DNA from: UMGS2069 sp900557585
GTDB taxonomy: Bacteria; Bacillota; Clostridia; Christensenellales; UBA1242
Assembly (NCBI GenBank): GCA_902476355.1
Contig: CABSCS010000006.1
Coordinates: 1 to 64,000 of the forward strand
Direction: 5' to 3'
Length of the DNA stretch: 64,000 bases
How positions within the stretch are numbered: position 1 is the stretch's first letter; each line of letters opens with the position of its first letter. The notes under the pieces are model-generated. The model was not told the origin of the DNA. It did not search any database and was given only the letters and a program-made list of their open reading frames with translations. Position numbers and translations under genes: made by a program. Below are positions 51,812-60,134 of this stretch, piece after piece.

Positions 51812-51841
51812 GGAAATCATCTTTATAGAGATGATTTTTTT
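51812..51841 (+). terminator. Terminator abutting the next start codon
   Basis: AAATCATCT / AGATGATTT (51814-51822, 51829-51837), loop TTATAG, then T run reaching the ATG at 51842. Confidence 0.7.
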
Positions 51842-52267
51842 ATGAGAAAATTTGTTTTTGCACTTTTAATATTTTTGGTTTTGGGGTTTTCGCTTTGTTT
51901 TAAACAAACGTTGACTTTTTTCTGCAAAAATGATGCAAAAGAAATCGGCGAAGAAGGCAAAGTGCAATATTCGGGTGCGTCGCTTGGCTTTTTGTGTGAA
52001 AATGTTTCAAAAAACTGCATTTTTTATGAAAAAGATGGCGAAATTGTGGGCGAATGCGTGTTTATTGCAAAGAATAGTCTTTCAAAAATTGCAAACCGAA
52101 TGGGACTTGTTGTTCTGAAAAGATATTTTGTTGGGAAAAGAGAAATTATCGAAGGAACAAGTCCACTTTTGAAATATAACATTTCTGGTGTTCAGGCAAA
52201 TGTTCAAATTTGCATTGTTGATGATTTGGTGCAAATCGCAAGTCCAATTATTTATGGAAGTTTTTAA
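51842..52267 (+). CDS. Small secreted or membrane-anchored hypothetical protein
   Basis: 141 residues. The N-terminus MRKFVFALLIFLVLGFSLCF is a signal peptide or anchor; the rest is a small alpha/beta domain (GECVFIAKNSLSKIANRMG, ISGVQANVQICIVDDLVQIASPIIYGSF). No sure family. Because an M23 SpoIIQ-like gene follows, a distant relation to YwmB-like proteins, which sit near spoIID/spoIIQ in Bacillota, was considered but is weak. The only ribosome-site-like sequence (AGAGATGA) lies in the 3' arm of the hairpin just upstream. Confidence 0.6.
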   Translation: MRKFVFALLIFLVLGFSLCFKQTLTFFCKNDAKEIGEEGKVQYSGASLGFLCENVSKNCIFYEKDGEIVGECVFIAKNSLSKIANRMGLVVLKRYFVGKREIIEGTSPLLKYNISGVQANVQICIVDDLVQIASPIIYGSF

Positions 52268-52325
52268 AAAATGTGTATAAACAGTTAAAAGTTTGGAAAT
52301 AGTTTTTGCATGGGGTGGTGAAAAA

Positions 52326-52937
52326 ATGAGAAATAATTTATCAAGAAAAATCAAATATTTTTTAAAGAAAAATGCCTATACTCTTTCAGTTTGTTTGTGT
52401 GTTGCACTTGCGGTTACAATGATTGCAATCACCGCGGTGATCTATGCGTCGGAAGACGGAAACACTCTTCCAGTTATCAGTGTTATTGAAAAGACTGAGC
52501 AGGTTGACAGTGGCGATGTGATTGTGTTTTCTCTTCCAATTAAAGATGCAAAGGTTTTGAAAGAATATGCCGAAGACCATTTGCTTGAAGATAAAACAAC
52601 TGGCGACTGGAAAACTCACCAAGCAATTGATTTTGAGGGGGCAGAGGGAACAGCAGTTTTCGCAGTTTTTGATGGAAAGGTTGAAAAAGTTGAAGAGTCG
52701 ATGATGGATGGGCTTTGCATTACAATTGACCATGGCTCAAACCTTAAAACTGTTTATAAATGTTTGGCATCTGATGCTGATGTGAAGCAGGGTGACAGTG
52801 TGAAAAAGGGTCAACAGATTGGAAAAATCTCAACAAACCTTACTGAAAAGGCAGACGGAGCACATCTTCATTTTGAACTTTTGAAAGATGGAAATCTTGC
52901 CGATCCAACTGCATATTTTGCCGAGATGGGAAAATAA
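52326..52937 (+). CDS. M23-family peptidase, SpoIIQ-like
   Basis: 203 residues: a short basic cytoplasmic N-terminus, one membrane helix (about 20-42), then an external LytM/M23 domain. Zinc-ligand motifs HQAIDF (HxxxD) and GAHLHFEL (HxH) are intact, so it may be an active endopeptidase, as in clostridial SpoIIQ and unlike the inactive Bacillus one. The domain core (TAVFAVFDGKVEKVEE, VKQGDSVKKGQQIGKI) is typical. Size and topology fit SpoIIQ, but general wall-hydrolase roles cannot be excluded and no other spo genes flank it. The start at 52326 has GGGTGG upstream. Confidence 0.8.
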   Translation: MRNNLSRKIKYFLKKNAYTLSVCLCVALAVTMIAITAVIYASEDGNTLPVISVIEKTEQVDSGDVIVFSLPIKDAKVLKEYAEDHLLEDKTTGDWKTHQAIDFEGAEGTAVFAVFDGKVEKVEESMMDGLCITIDHGSNLKTVYKCLASDADVKQGDSVKKGQQIGKISTNLTEKADGAHLHFELLKDGNLADPTAYFAEMGK

Positions 52938-52944
52938 AACAAAT

Positions 52945-52979
52945 TTTTGCACAAGTTGAAAAAACTTGTGCTTTTTTTG
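52945..52979 (+). terminator. Rho-independent terminator
   Basis: GCACAAGTT / AACTTGTGC (52949-52957, 52963-52971), GAAAA loop, T run. Confidence 0.9.
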
Positions 52980-52980
52980 T

Positions 52981-53009
52981 TTTACAAAAAGCGTTCGGTT
53001 TTATATAAT
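52981..53009 (+). promoter_or_regulatory. Pyruvate kinase promoter
   Basis: TTTACA (52981-52986), a 17-nt spacer, TATAAT (53004-53009). AAAGGA ribosome site before the ATG. Confidence 0.7.
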
Positions 53010-53038
53010 AAAAATAGAAAAATATAAAGGACGCGAAT

Positions 53039-54445
53039 ATGGAAAAGAAGAGAACAAAAATTGTTTGTACAATTGGACCTGCTTGCAATGATAAAGAAAT
53101 TTTGAAACAAATGATAAAAGCGGGCATGAATGTTGCAAGATTCAACATGAGCCACGGAAATCATCAATCTCATCATGAAATGATTGAAAAGGTGAAACAG
53201 GCAAGAGAAGAACTTGGCGTGCCAGTTGCAATCATGATAGACACAAATGGTCCAGAAATTCGTTTGGGAGAGTTTGAAAATTTTTCAACCGAACTTAAAA
53301 AGGGCGAAATGTTCACTCTCACAACAAAGAAATGTCTTGGAAACCACCAAAAATGTTTTGTTTCGGTTCCTTCTTTTGCTTCACTTGTGAAAAAGGGAAC
53401 AATCATTTTTGCAAACGATGGGCTTGTTAAACTTCAAGTTGAAAGCACATCGGAAGATGAAGTGAACTGCAAGGTTTTGATTGGTGGAGTTTTAAGCAAC
53501 CGCAAAAGTTTGAACATTCCTGGGCTTGTGCTTGACACTCCATATCTTGGAAAAAGTGACAAAGAACATTTGCTTTTCGGAATAGAAGAGGGTGCAGACA
53601 TCTATTCGCTATCTTTTGTGTGCTCGGCGCAAGATGTTTTGGACATTCGCAACTTTTTAAAAAAGCATGGCGAAGAAAATGCAATTTTGTGTTCGAAAAT
53701 TGAAAGCGAACTTGGCGTTAGAAATCTTGATGAAATTATCGATGTTTCAGACAGCCTTATGGTTGCTCGTGGAGACCTTGGTGTTGAAATTCCTTTTGAG
53801 CAAATTCCAAATGTTCAAAATGAAATCATTTCAAAATGTATTGCAAAGGGCAAAACAGTTATAACTGCAACCGAAATGCTTGAATCAATGATAAACAATG
53901 CTCGTCCAACAAGAGCAGAAATTTCCGATGTTGCAAATGCGGTTGAAGATGGTTCAAGTGCGGTTATGCTTTCGGGTGAAAGTTCTGCTGGAAAATATCC
54001 AGTTTTGTGTGTCGAGACAATGGCAAAAATTGTTGTTGAGCGTGAAAAAGCAATGGAATATGGAAAAACAACCGACTTTACAAAGGCTGGAACCATTGAA
54101 GAAAGCATTGGCCATGTTGCTTGCTCGCTTGCAAGAAGCCTTGATGCAAAAGCAATTATTGTTGCAACAAACACTGGCTTGACTGCGAAAAGCACAAGCA
54201 GATTTCGCCCAGCATGTCCGATTATTGCTTGCACACCAAGTCAAAGAGCCTTTCATCAAATGTCAATTTATTGGGGAGTTTATCCAATGCTTGACAAAGA
54301 GTGCAAGAACTCAAAGGACTTGCTTGAAGAAACAAGACAAACTGCACTTTCGTCAAAACTTGTGAAAAAGGGCGACCTTGTTGTTCAAACAACTTCAATT
54401 GAAACTCCAAAGCCATCTGACATGGTTACAGTTTCAAGAATTTAA
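53039..54445 (+). CDS. pyk: Pyruvate kinase
   Basis: Final glycolytic enzyme, phosphoenolpyruvate plus ADP to pyruvate plus ATP. 468 residues, the short form without the extra C-terminal PEP-utiliser-like domain of Bacillus Pyk. Motifs: TKIVCTIGPA, GMNVARFNMSHG, DTNGPEIR, catalytic Lys in LCSKIESELGVRNLDEI, VARGDLGVE, and the domain-swapped TATEMLESMINNARPTRAE with SGESSAGKYP. The C-terminal regulatory domain is present (IVATNTGLTAKSTSRFRP). Confidence 0.96.
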   Translation: MEKKRTKIVCTIGPACNDKEILKQMIKAGMNVARFNMSHGNHQSHHEMIEKVKQAREELGVPVAIMIDTNGPEIRLGEFENFSTELKKGEMFTLTTKKCLGNHQKCFVSVPSFASLVKKGTIIFANDGLVKLQVESTSEDEVNCKVLIGGVLSNRKSLNIPGLVLDTPYLGKSDKEHLLFGIEEGADIYSLSFVCSAQDVLDIRNFLKKHGEENAILCSKIESELGVRNLDEIIDVSDSLMVARGDLGVEIPFEQIPNVQNEIISKCIAKGKTVITATEMLESMINNARPTRAEISDVANAVEDGSSAVMLSGESSAGKYPVLCVETMAKIVVEREKAMEYGKTTDFTKAGTIEESIGHVACSLARSLDAKAIIVATNTGLTAKSTSRFRPACPIIACTPSQRAFHQMSIYWGVYPMLDKECKNSKDLLEETRQTALSSKLVKKGDLVVQTTSIETPKPSDMVTVSRI

Positions 54446-54471
54446 AGAAAATATTTAATGCCAAATATTAT

Positions 54472-54501
54472 TTGACAAATCGCACAAAATATTTTTATAA
54501 T
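54472..54501 (+). promoter_or_regulatory. Promoter giving a predicted leaderless lipoprotein transcript
   Basis: TTGACA (54472-54477), an 18-nt spacer, TATAAT (54496-54501). The ATG at 54508 lies 6 nt beyond the -10 with no Shine-Dalgarno. Confidence 0.8.
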
Positions 54502-54507
54502 AAAGTC

Positions 54508-55479
54508 ATGAAAAAATCTAAATTATTCGTAAATATCTTTTCGCTGGCAATTATTATGGTTGCCAGTCTTTTCATGCTTGCAGGTTGCGGAACCGAGGGT
54601 GCTGGAACTGCTCAAGCGATTTTGTTTGTGAAAGATGTTTACTATGTTGACTATAATGTTGAAACCTTTCTTGAATATAAGGTTTATCCAGCAACAAGCA
54701 CTGACTATGTTGCAACATTCTCGCTTGGAAGTGACTATATCACCGAAGCGCAATATTTCAATTTCAAAAACGGAAAGGTTCGTGTTTCAGACAAAAGATT
54801 CACAAGCATTGTTGTAAATGTGAAAGTGAACGATTTGCAAGATTCTTGCGAGGTTCGTCTTCGCGAATATCCATCTGAAATTGCTTTTGAAAAAGCATCT
54901 GAAATTTTGTTTGAAGGCGGGGTGAAAACACTTGAAGTTGACGGCATTTTTTCAGAAGGAAGAAGAAAGTGTTATCAAGACGAGTTCAACTATAAAATCA
55001 CAAGTTCAAACCCAAGTGTTATCGAGGTTTTGGACAGTGCAAACTTGCTTATTGCATCAACTGGAAAAAGTGGTTCAAGCGACATTACTGTTGAAATTTT
55101 GAACAGTGTTGGTGAAAGCCAAGACCTTGTTGCAACAACCAAAATTGTTTGTGAAAACAACATTGCAGACAGTTTTGCAGTTTTCGGAAACACCGTTGTG
55201 AAAGACAAGGCAGAACTTGAACTTTCTGCAAATGCAGGAGATAGTTTTGTTGTTGCCGTAAGATATTTTGATTTGCAACAATTTTTGATTGATACATCAG
55301 ATTTCAACATTCTTCTTTCAAACCAAAATGTGCTTGAAATTTCCGAGGAAAATGGCAAAAAAGTTCTGACTGTGAAGAAGGAAGGAACTGTTCAAATCAT
55401 TCTTCAATCAACCGGTGTAAACACCAGTGGAGTGCCATCTAAAATAACTTTCAAAGTGACAGTGCAGTTTTCAGCATAG
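54508..55479 (+). CDS. Ig-like (BIG_2-type) lipoprotein
   Basis: 323 residues. Lipoprotein signal with lipobox LAGC, then about three bacterial Ig-like domains (ITSSNPSVIEVLDSANLLIAS, NVLEISEENGKKVLTVKKEGTVQIIL are typical BIG_2 strands). No catalytic motif; likely a surface structural protein. The start at 54508 begins the signal peptide and coincides with the predicted transcription start; the in-frame ATG at 54472 is within the promoter. Confidence 0.8.
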   Translation: MKKSKLFVNIFSLAIIMVASLFMLAGCGTEGAGTAQAILFVKDVYYVDYNVETFLEYKVYPATSTDYVATFSLGSDYITEAQYFNFKNGKVRVSDKRFTSIVVNVKVNDLQDSCEVRLREYPSEIAFEKASEILFEGGVKTLEVDGIFSEGRRKCYQDEFNYKITSSNPSVIEVLDSANLLIASTGKSGSSDITVEILNSVGESQDLVATTKIVCENNIADSFAVFGNTVVKDKAELELSANAGDSFVVAVRYFDLQQFLIDTSDFNILLSNQNVLEISEENGKKVLTVKKEGTVQIILQSTGVNTSGVPSKITFKVTVQFSA

Positions 55480-55528
55480 GTTTCAAGCGAAAATATGCTA
55501 AAAATTGCCAAAAAACGCAAAAAATGAT

Positions 55529-55569
55529 AAAAAGAGCCTGTTTTAATGTGAAAAAATGGCTCTTTTTTT
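55529..55569 (+). terminator. Probable terminator
   Basis: AAAAAGAGCC / GGCTCTTTTT (about 55529-55538, 55558-55567) with a 19-nt loop, then T run. Confidence 0.6.
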
Positions 55570-55590
55570 AACCAAATTTCAAAATCGGTA

Positions 55591-55619
55591 TTGACATTGA
55601 GCCCAAGGTAATATATAAT
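55591..55619 (+). promoter_or_regulatory. Perfect consensus promoter of large surface protein
   Basis: TTGACA (55591-55596), a 17-nt spacer, TATAAT (55614-55619), with a strong GGGGAGGA ribosome site before the ATG at 55662. This suggests high expression. Confidence 0.9.
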
Positions 55620-55661
55620 TTAGGTATATTGAGTGCACAAGATGTGCATGGGGAGGATAAT

Positions 55662-58382
55662 ATGTCTAAAAAAGGTTTCTTAGCATCTCTTATCATTGCA
55701 ATTGTTGCTACCTTGTCTTTGAGCATTTACACCATTGTAAGTGTTGTAAATCCAGGATCAAGCAAGCCATCAGACACAACTGTTTCTCTTGCTTTCCGTT
55801 CAGGCGAAACTGTTGAGCAATTGAAGGGATACACCGAAAATAAAGATTTGACTTTCGTTCTTGAAGAAGGTCAAGAAAATCCACTTGAATATAATGAAGA
55901 AGTTGGCGCATATGTTGCAAAAGACGTGAACGGACAAGTTTCTGCTGTTGTAACAAATAAAAATGCAAAAACAACCTATAACATTGCTGTTTATCATCAC
56001 AATGCAAAAGGCCTTAATGCCGATGAACCTTTCATCATTGCTACAAAAGCACACATGAAAGAATTTGCAGACGTTGTGAATGAAACAGGCGCAAACAAAG
56101 TTAACCTTAAATATGTTTCACTTGTTGCCGATGTTGACCTTGCTGGCGAATCTTGGAAGCCACTTGGAAACATTGCTAACACTGTTACAGAAATGACTTT
56201 TGAGGGTAACGATCATGTAATCAAAAACATGACTCAAAAAATCACATCTGCAAACTATAAAGAGTTCATGGGAATTCAACTTCAATCTTCACAAAAGGTT
56301 GCTGCAATCGACCTTGGTTTCTTTGGAAGAATGAAAACAAATTGCCGAATTCAAAATGTTAAATTTGAAGGTGCTGAAATTTCTGTTTCTGCCGAAGTTT
56401 ATGAAATCATTTCAAAGGCTGTTGAAGAAGGAGCAGAATATAATCGTTTCAGCGGTCTTTCAATTGGAACTGTTGTTGGATATGCAACAAGAACTGCAAT
56501 TGACAATGTTTCAGTAAAAACAAAAATTAATGGTTTCTCATATGGAAACGGCACTGCAAATGGTGTTGGTGGCGTTGCTGGTCTTATGCAACTTTCACAA
56601 ATCACAAACGCAAAAGTTGACATGGCTTTCACTGAAAGCGTTACACATTTGATTTCAGAAAACGAAACAGTTTATGGTTCAAATGTTGGTGGTGTTGTTG
56701 GATATGCAAACGTATTTAACAGAAACAATTTCGAGGCTGTTGAATATCTTGCAAAGAAAAACCTTATTGAAAACTGCGAAGTTAAAATGAACGTTTCAAC
56801 AATTTATAACAACGTTTCATATGTTGCTGGTCTTGTTGCAATTGCAAAGAACACAGCAATCAAAAATTCTAATGTTACTTCTTTGAAAGTTGTTGACCCA
56901 ACTGCTTTTGTTGATATCAACTTTAACCTTTCATATGTAACAAACGTTGCTGGTGCTGTTGGACAACTCTTTAACGCAGAACTTGAAAACTGCACATCAA
57001 ACAGACAAGCATATGCTTCTGAAATTTTGAACGTTACAGTAAACGGACTTGACGCAAACATGCCTGGTGGTCAAATTTCTGGTTTGATTGCTCTTGCAGG
57101 AAATGCTACAAGAAAATATAGCGACACAACAATCAACATTAAAGATTGCGCAGTTGCAGGAAGCATGACAGGCTTTATCGGTTCTGGTTTTGCTGGAACT
57201 TTGAATCAAGAAGTTGAAGTTTCATATTCAGACGAATTTGCAGGAAACGCAGTGAACGTTACTGTTGATGCATATTCAGCAAGTGCATTTGCATATGAAC
57301 TTTTCGGAAATGTTTCAGGAAACGCTGGAAAGAGTGTTAAAGTTGTTGCAAACCTTATCGGAAGAGGAATCTTCTTTAACCCTGAAACTGTAAAATATAA
57401 TGTTCTTTATGATAACACATTCTGCGCTGGATTTGGATATGTTGGATCAGTAGATTCAACTGCAACTCCAAAAATTGAAAATCTTGTGTTTGAACTTTCA
57501 GCACAAAAGATTTTGAGTTTTGCTGGTGTTGCACACAATGCATATGGCGCACAAATTTCAAACTGCGATGTTACTGCAAAAGTTGTTTCAAACAACTATT
57601 ATAGAACAGGTGCAGAAGAAAGAAACTTCTCAACAACCTATATGGTTGCTGGCGTTGTAAACAATGCATTTGACGGAACAAAAATTGACACTGTTGCTGT
57701 TAACCTTTCACTTAACAAAGATGTTGACAAAGCAAAAGCATATGGCGCAAACTATGTTGCTGGTGTTGTTGCAAGAATTCACGAAAACAATGTTCAAATC
57801 AGCAACTGCACAGTAAATGCAAACGCATATGTAAACGATGCATATCAAACTGCTGCTTTCAAAAAAGATGAAACAACAACTGTAAGTTATGGAAAAGTTT
57901 TCCTTGCTGGTGGTCTTGTTGGTTCAATCCAAAAACGTGGAACAGAAGAAATTGACGCATTTGATTTGGTTGACACTTCAAATGTTAAATTCACAAACAA
58001 CACAATCAACTTTAACATTGTTGCAGACTTCAAAGTTGAAGACAGAAAAGCAATGGGAACACAAGGATACAGAGTTCGTGCAATTGGTGCTGTTGTTGGT
58101 AACATCAACTCTAACATTGCAACCGATGCTGTTTTGGATCTTTCAACCTGCACAGTAAGCGAATATAAAGTTAAAGCAGACAAAGTAACATTCTCATATG
58201 GTTATGGAAGCGCTGGAGCATTCAAAACTCTCAGCACTCTTGGACTTGAAGTTTTGACAAACGAAATCGGAAACAATATCATCTATTCATATGGAATGAG
58301 TTATAACCACAACATGGGAGTTCCTTCATATGTGAAGAACCCAGACTTGGCAAACGCTTCATATGAAGCACTTGATGCATAG
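55662..58382 (+). CDS. Large surface protein with GLUG/beta-helix-like repeats
   Basis: 906 residues. An uncleaved-looking N-terminal signal anchor (about 6-28, FLASLIIAIVATLSLSIYTIV) is followed by an external domain made of repeating VGGVAGLMQxSxIxNxKV-type units (also VGGVVGYANVF, VAGLVAIAKNTAIKNSNV, VAGVVARIHENNVQISNC), the pattern of GLUG or pectate-lyase-like right-handed beta-helices. No C-terminal anchor and no catalytic residues seen. It is rich in Asn/Val/Ala and has the strongest promoter in the window. Likely an abundant cell-surface structural or adhesive protein. An upstream in-frame start at 55629 would lie in the 5' leader and has no ribosome site. Confidence 0.8.
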   Translation: MSKKGFLASLIIAIVATLSLSIYTIVSVVNPGSSKPSDTTVSLAFRSGETVEQLKGYTENKDLTFVLEEGQENPLEYNEEVGAYVAKDVNGQVSAVVTNKNAKTTYNIAVYHHNAKGLNADEPFIIATKAHMKEFADVVNETGANKVNLKYVSLVADVDLAGESWKPLGNIANTVTEMTFEGNDHVIKNMTQKITSANYKEFMGIQLQSSQKVAAIDLGFFGRMKTNCRIQNVKFEGAEISVSAEVYEIISKAVEEGAEYNRFSGLSIGTVVGYATRTAIDNVSVKTKINGFSYGNGTANGVGGVAGLMQLSQITNAKVDMAFTESVTHLISENETVYGSNVGGVVGYANVFNRNNFEAVEYLAKKNLIENCEVKMNVSTIYNNVSYVAGLVAIAKNTAIKNSNVTSLKVVDPTAFVDINFNLSYVTNVAGAVGQLFNAELENCTSNRQAYASEILNVTVNGLDANMPGGQISGLIALAGNATRKYSDTTINIKDCAVAGSMTGFIGSGFAGTLNQEVEVSYSDEFAGNAVNVTVDAYSASAFAYELFGNVSGNAGKSVKVVANLIGRGIFFNPETVKYNVLYDNTFCAGFGYVGSVDSTATPKIENLVFELSAQKILSFAGVAHNAYGAQISNCDVTAKVVSNNYYRTGAEERNFSTTYMVAGVVNNAFDGTKIDTVAVNLSLNKDVDKAKAYGANYVAGVVARIHENNVQISNCTVNANAYVNDAYQTAAFKKDETTTVSYGKVFLAGGLVGSIQKRGTEEIDAFDLVDTSNVKFTNNTINFNIVADFKVEDRKAMGTQGYRVRAIGAVVGNINSNIATDAVLDLSTCTVSEYKVKADKVTFSYGYGSAGAFKTLSTLGLEVLTNEIGNNIIYSYGMSYNHNMGVPSYVKNPDLANASYEALDA

Positions 58383-58390
58383 TAAACAAT

Positions 58391-58421
58391 AAAAAAGGCG
58401 GAGAAATCTCCGTCTTTTTTC
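58391..58421 (+). terminator. Rho-independent terminator
   Basis: AAAAAGGCGGAG / CTCCGTCTTTTT with a wobble pair and AAAT loop. Confidence 0.85.
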
Positions 58422-58505
58422 ATGCAAATTTTTTGAAAGGCTTTTTTGATGTTTTTTTCAAATTTAATAATATGTGAACAATACATAAAAAAAGTTTCAT
58501 TCCGT

Positions 58506-58534
58506 TTGACAATATTTTTTTTATGCAATAAAAT
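58506..58534 (+). promoter_or_regulatory. Promoter of the Ig-like/Smr/pseudo-SipW operon
   Basis: TTGACA (58506-58511), a 17-nt spacer, TAAAAT (58529-58534). Confidence 0.75.
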
Positions 58535-58579
58535 AGAATAGTAAAATTATAGAAGAAACAAACTAGAAAAAGGAGAAAT

Positions 58580-59854
58580 ATGAACAGTAAACTTAAAAAA
58601 GCAATCATTGCTGTTGTTGTGTTCCTTATTGTCGCAATCGGTGGACTTGTGGCTTTTTCTCTTGTTTCTAGAATTTCAACAACAACTGTTTATGATCTTC
58701 GTTTGGTTGAATATGAAACCGATGCCGAAATTTTCGAAAAAGAAGTGTTCTTGACTGCCGAAAAAAACAACAAGTTCGATTTGGGACTCAGTGTTTCGGC
58801 TTCTGCAATGATGACCTTTGCAGTTTCAAGTTCAGACAACACAATTGCTTCTGTTTCGGTTGATGGCGACCACTATGTTGTTTCATATTATAAAGTTGGC
58901 AAGGTTACAATTTCTGCCTATGCACCAGACAATATTTCGGTTCATGACAGTTTTGTTTTAACCGTTCGTGAAAACTATCCAATCAACTTTGAAATTACAG
59001 ACGAAAAAAGAATTTCAGCAGATGAAGTTCCAATTTATGCTGATAACAAGAACTATACTTTCGATTTCTTGGCAACATCAGTAAACCTTAATCTTCCAGT
59101 AAATAATGACACATTTTCTATTCTTGATGACTATAACAAAGAGGTTTTCGAATCTATTTCTGTTGACTCTGCTTCTTCACAACTTGTGATCAAGGCAAAA
59201 CAAAATGTTGAATCTACAACCGAATATATCACTGTTGTTTGCAAAACAACTGACACCGAAAGTGGACAAATGACAATTGGAAACTTTTTGGTGAAAATCA
59301 ATGTTCATGGAAACTATATTGAAAACATGCAACTTGTTCTTTCAACAAGACCAAACTTTGATTCTTCAATTTATGTTTATGGTAACGGAAAGTTGAAAAA
59401 CGGAGAGGTTAGAGTTGATCCAAGCGACCTTGTGTTCTGTGCAAACGTAAATATTGTCTATGCAAAAGTTAGAGTTGTTTATACAAACGGCGAGTTCTTT
59501 GATGTTACAAACGAAGTGAACGCAAGTGGAAATGACAAAGACACTGCAAAACTTCCTCCTAGTTGGAGTTACTATCAAATTAAAATCAACAGTCCAGCAA
59601 CAATTGATTTTTCATATTCTGTTTACGGACAAGAAACAATGAAGCATTCGTTCACTTTCTTTTACTATAATATGTCAAGCGTAACCTATACAAATTTCAT
59701 TGAAGACAAACTTTATAAAAAGGTTACAAAAGAAGATGGCTTAGTTGTGTTTGAATATATCCATTGGGACGAACGTTATAAACGCGACGATGCCATCACT
59801 AAAAATGGCGAAATTATAGGTTTCAAAAACGGGAACCCAAGATGTGGAGAATAG
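58580..59854 (+). CDS. Membrane-anchored Ig-like domain protein
   Basis: 424 residues. N-terminal signal anchor (about 7-30), then an external beta-rich region with BIG-type strands (FAVSSSDNTIASVSVDGDHYVVSY, GKVTISAYAPDN) and a C-terminal mixed domain ending with a charged tail (DERYKRDDAITKNGEIIGF). No enzyme motif. The ribosome site AAAGGAG precedes the ATG. The Smr gene begins 1 nt after its stop, so they are co-expressed. Confidence 0.75.
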   Translation: MNSKLKKAIIAVVVFLIVAIGGLVAFSLVSRISTTTVYDLRLVEYETDAEIFEKEVFLTAEKNNKFDLGLSVSASAMMTFAVSSSDNTIASVSVDGDHYVVSYYKVGKVTISAYAPDNISVHDSFVLTVRENYPINFEITDEKRISADEVPIYADNKNYTFDFLATSVNLNLPVNNDTFSILDDYNKEVFESISVDSASSQLVIKAKQNVESTTEYITVVCKTTDTESGQMTIGNFLVKINVHGNYIENMQLVLSTRPNFDSSIYVYGNGKLKNGEVRVDPSDLVFCANVNIVYAKVRVVYTNGEFFDVTNEVNASGNDKDTAKLPPSWSYYQIKINSPATIDFSYSVYGQETMKHSFTFFYYNMSSVTYTNFIEDKLYKKVTKEDGLVVFEYIHWDERYKRDDAITKNGEIIGFKNGNPRCGE

Positions 59855-59855
59855 C

Positions 59856-60134
59856 ATGTTCGACGACGGATTTTTGGAACTTGAATTTGGAAAACTTTAT
59901 ACTCTTGACCTTCATGGCAAAACACTTGACGAGGCAAGGGCAGAACTGATTTACACTTTAAACTCCCTTGATACTTGCTATAAGGGAGTTTTAGTTATTC
60001 ATGGATATCACAGCGGAACAGTGCTCAAAAACTTTGTTCGTGACAAGTTCGAGCATAAAAATATCTATAAAAAAGTAAAAGTCGATGCAAGCAGAACAGT
60101 CATTTTGATTGATTGGAGTGCAAATGAAAAATAA
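59856..60134 (+). CDS. Stand-alone Smr-domain protein
   Basis: 92 residues comprising a single Smr domain: LDLHGKTLDEARAEL and VIHGYHSGTVLKNFV correspond to the conserved LDLHGxxxxEA and HGxGxGxLR motifs. The Gly-rich loop is altered (GYHSGT). Smr domains nick or cleave nucleic acids, in MutS2/RqcU at stalled ribosomes; single-domain versions are little studied. The start at 59856 has GGAG inside the previous gene's end. It overlaps the following gene by 11 nt. Confidence 0.8.
   Translation: MFDDGFLELEFGKLYTLDLHGKTLDEARAELIYTLNSLDTCYKGVLVIHGYHSGTVLKNFVRDKFEHKNIYKKVKVDASRTVILIDWSANEK

Noticed and set aside
51842..52267. Naming this gene ywmB from its position before a SpoIIQ-like gene
   Set aside because: Too short and only the last residues vaguely resemble YwmB; left as hypothetical.
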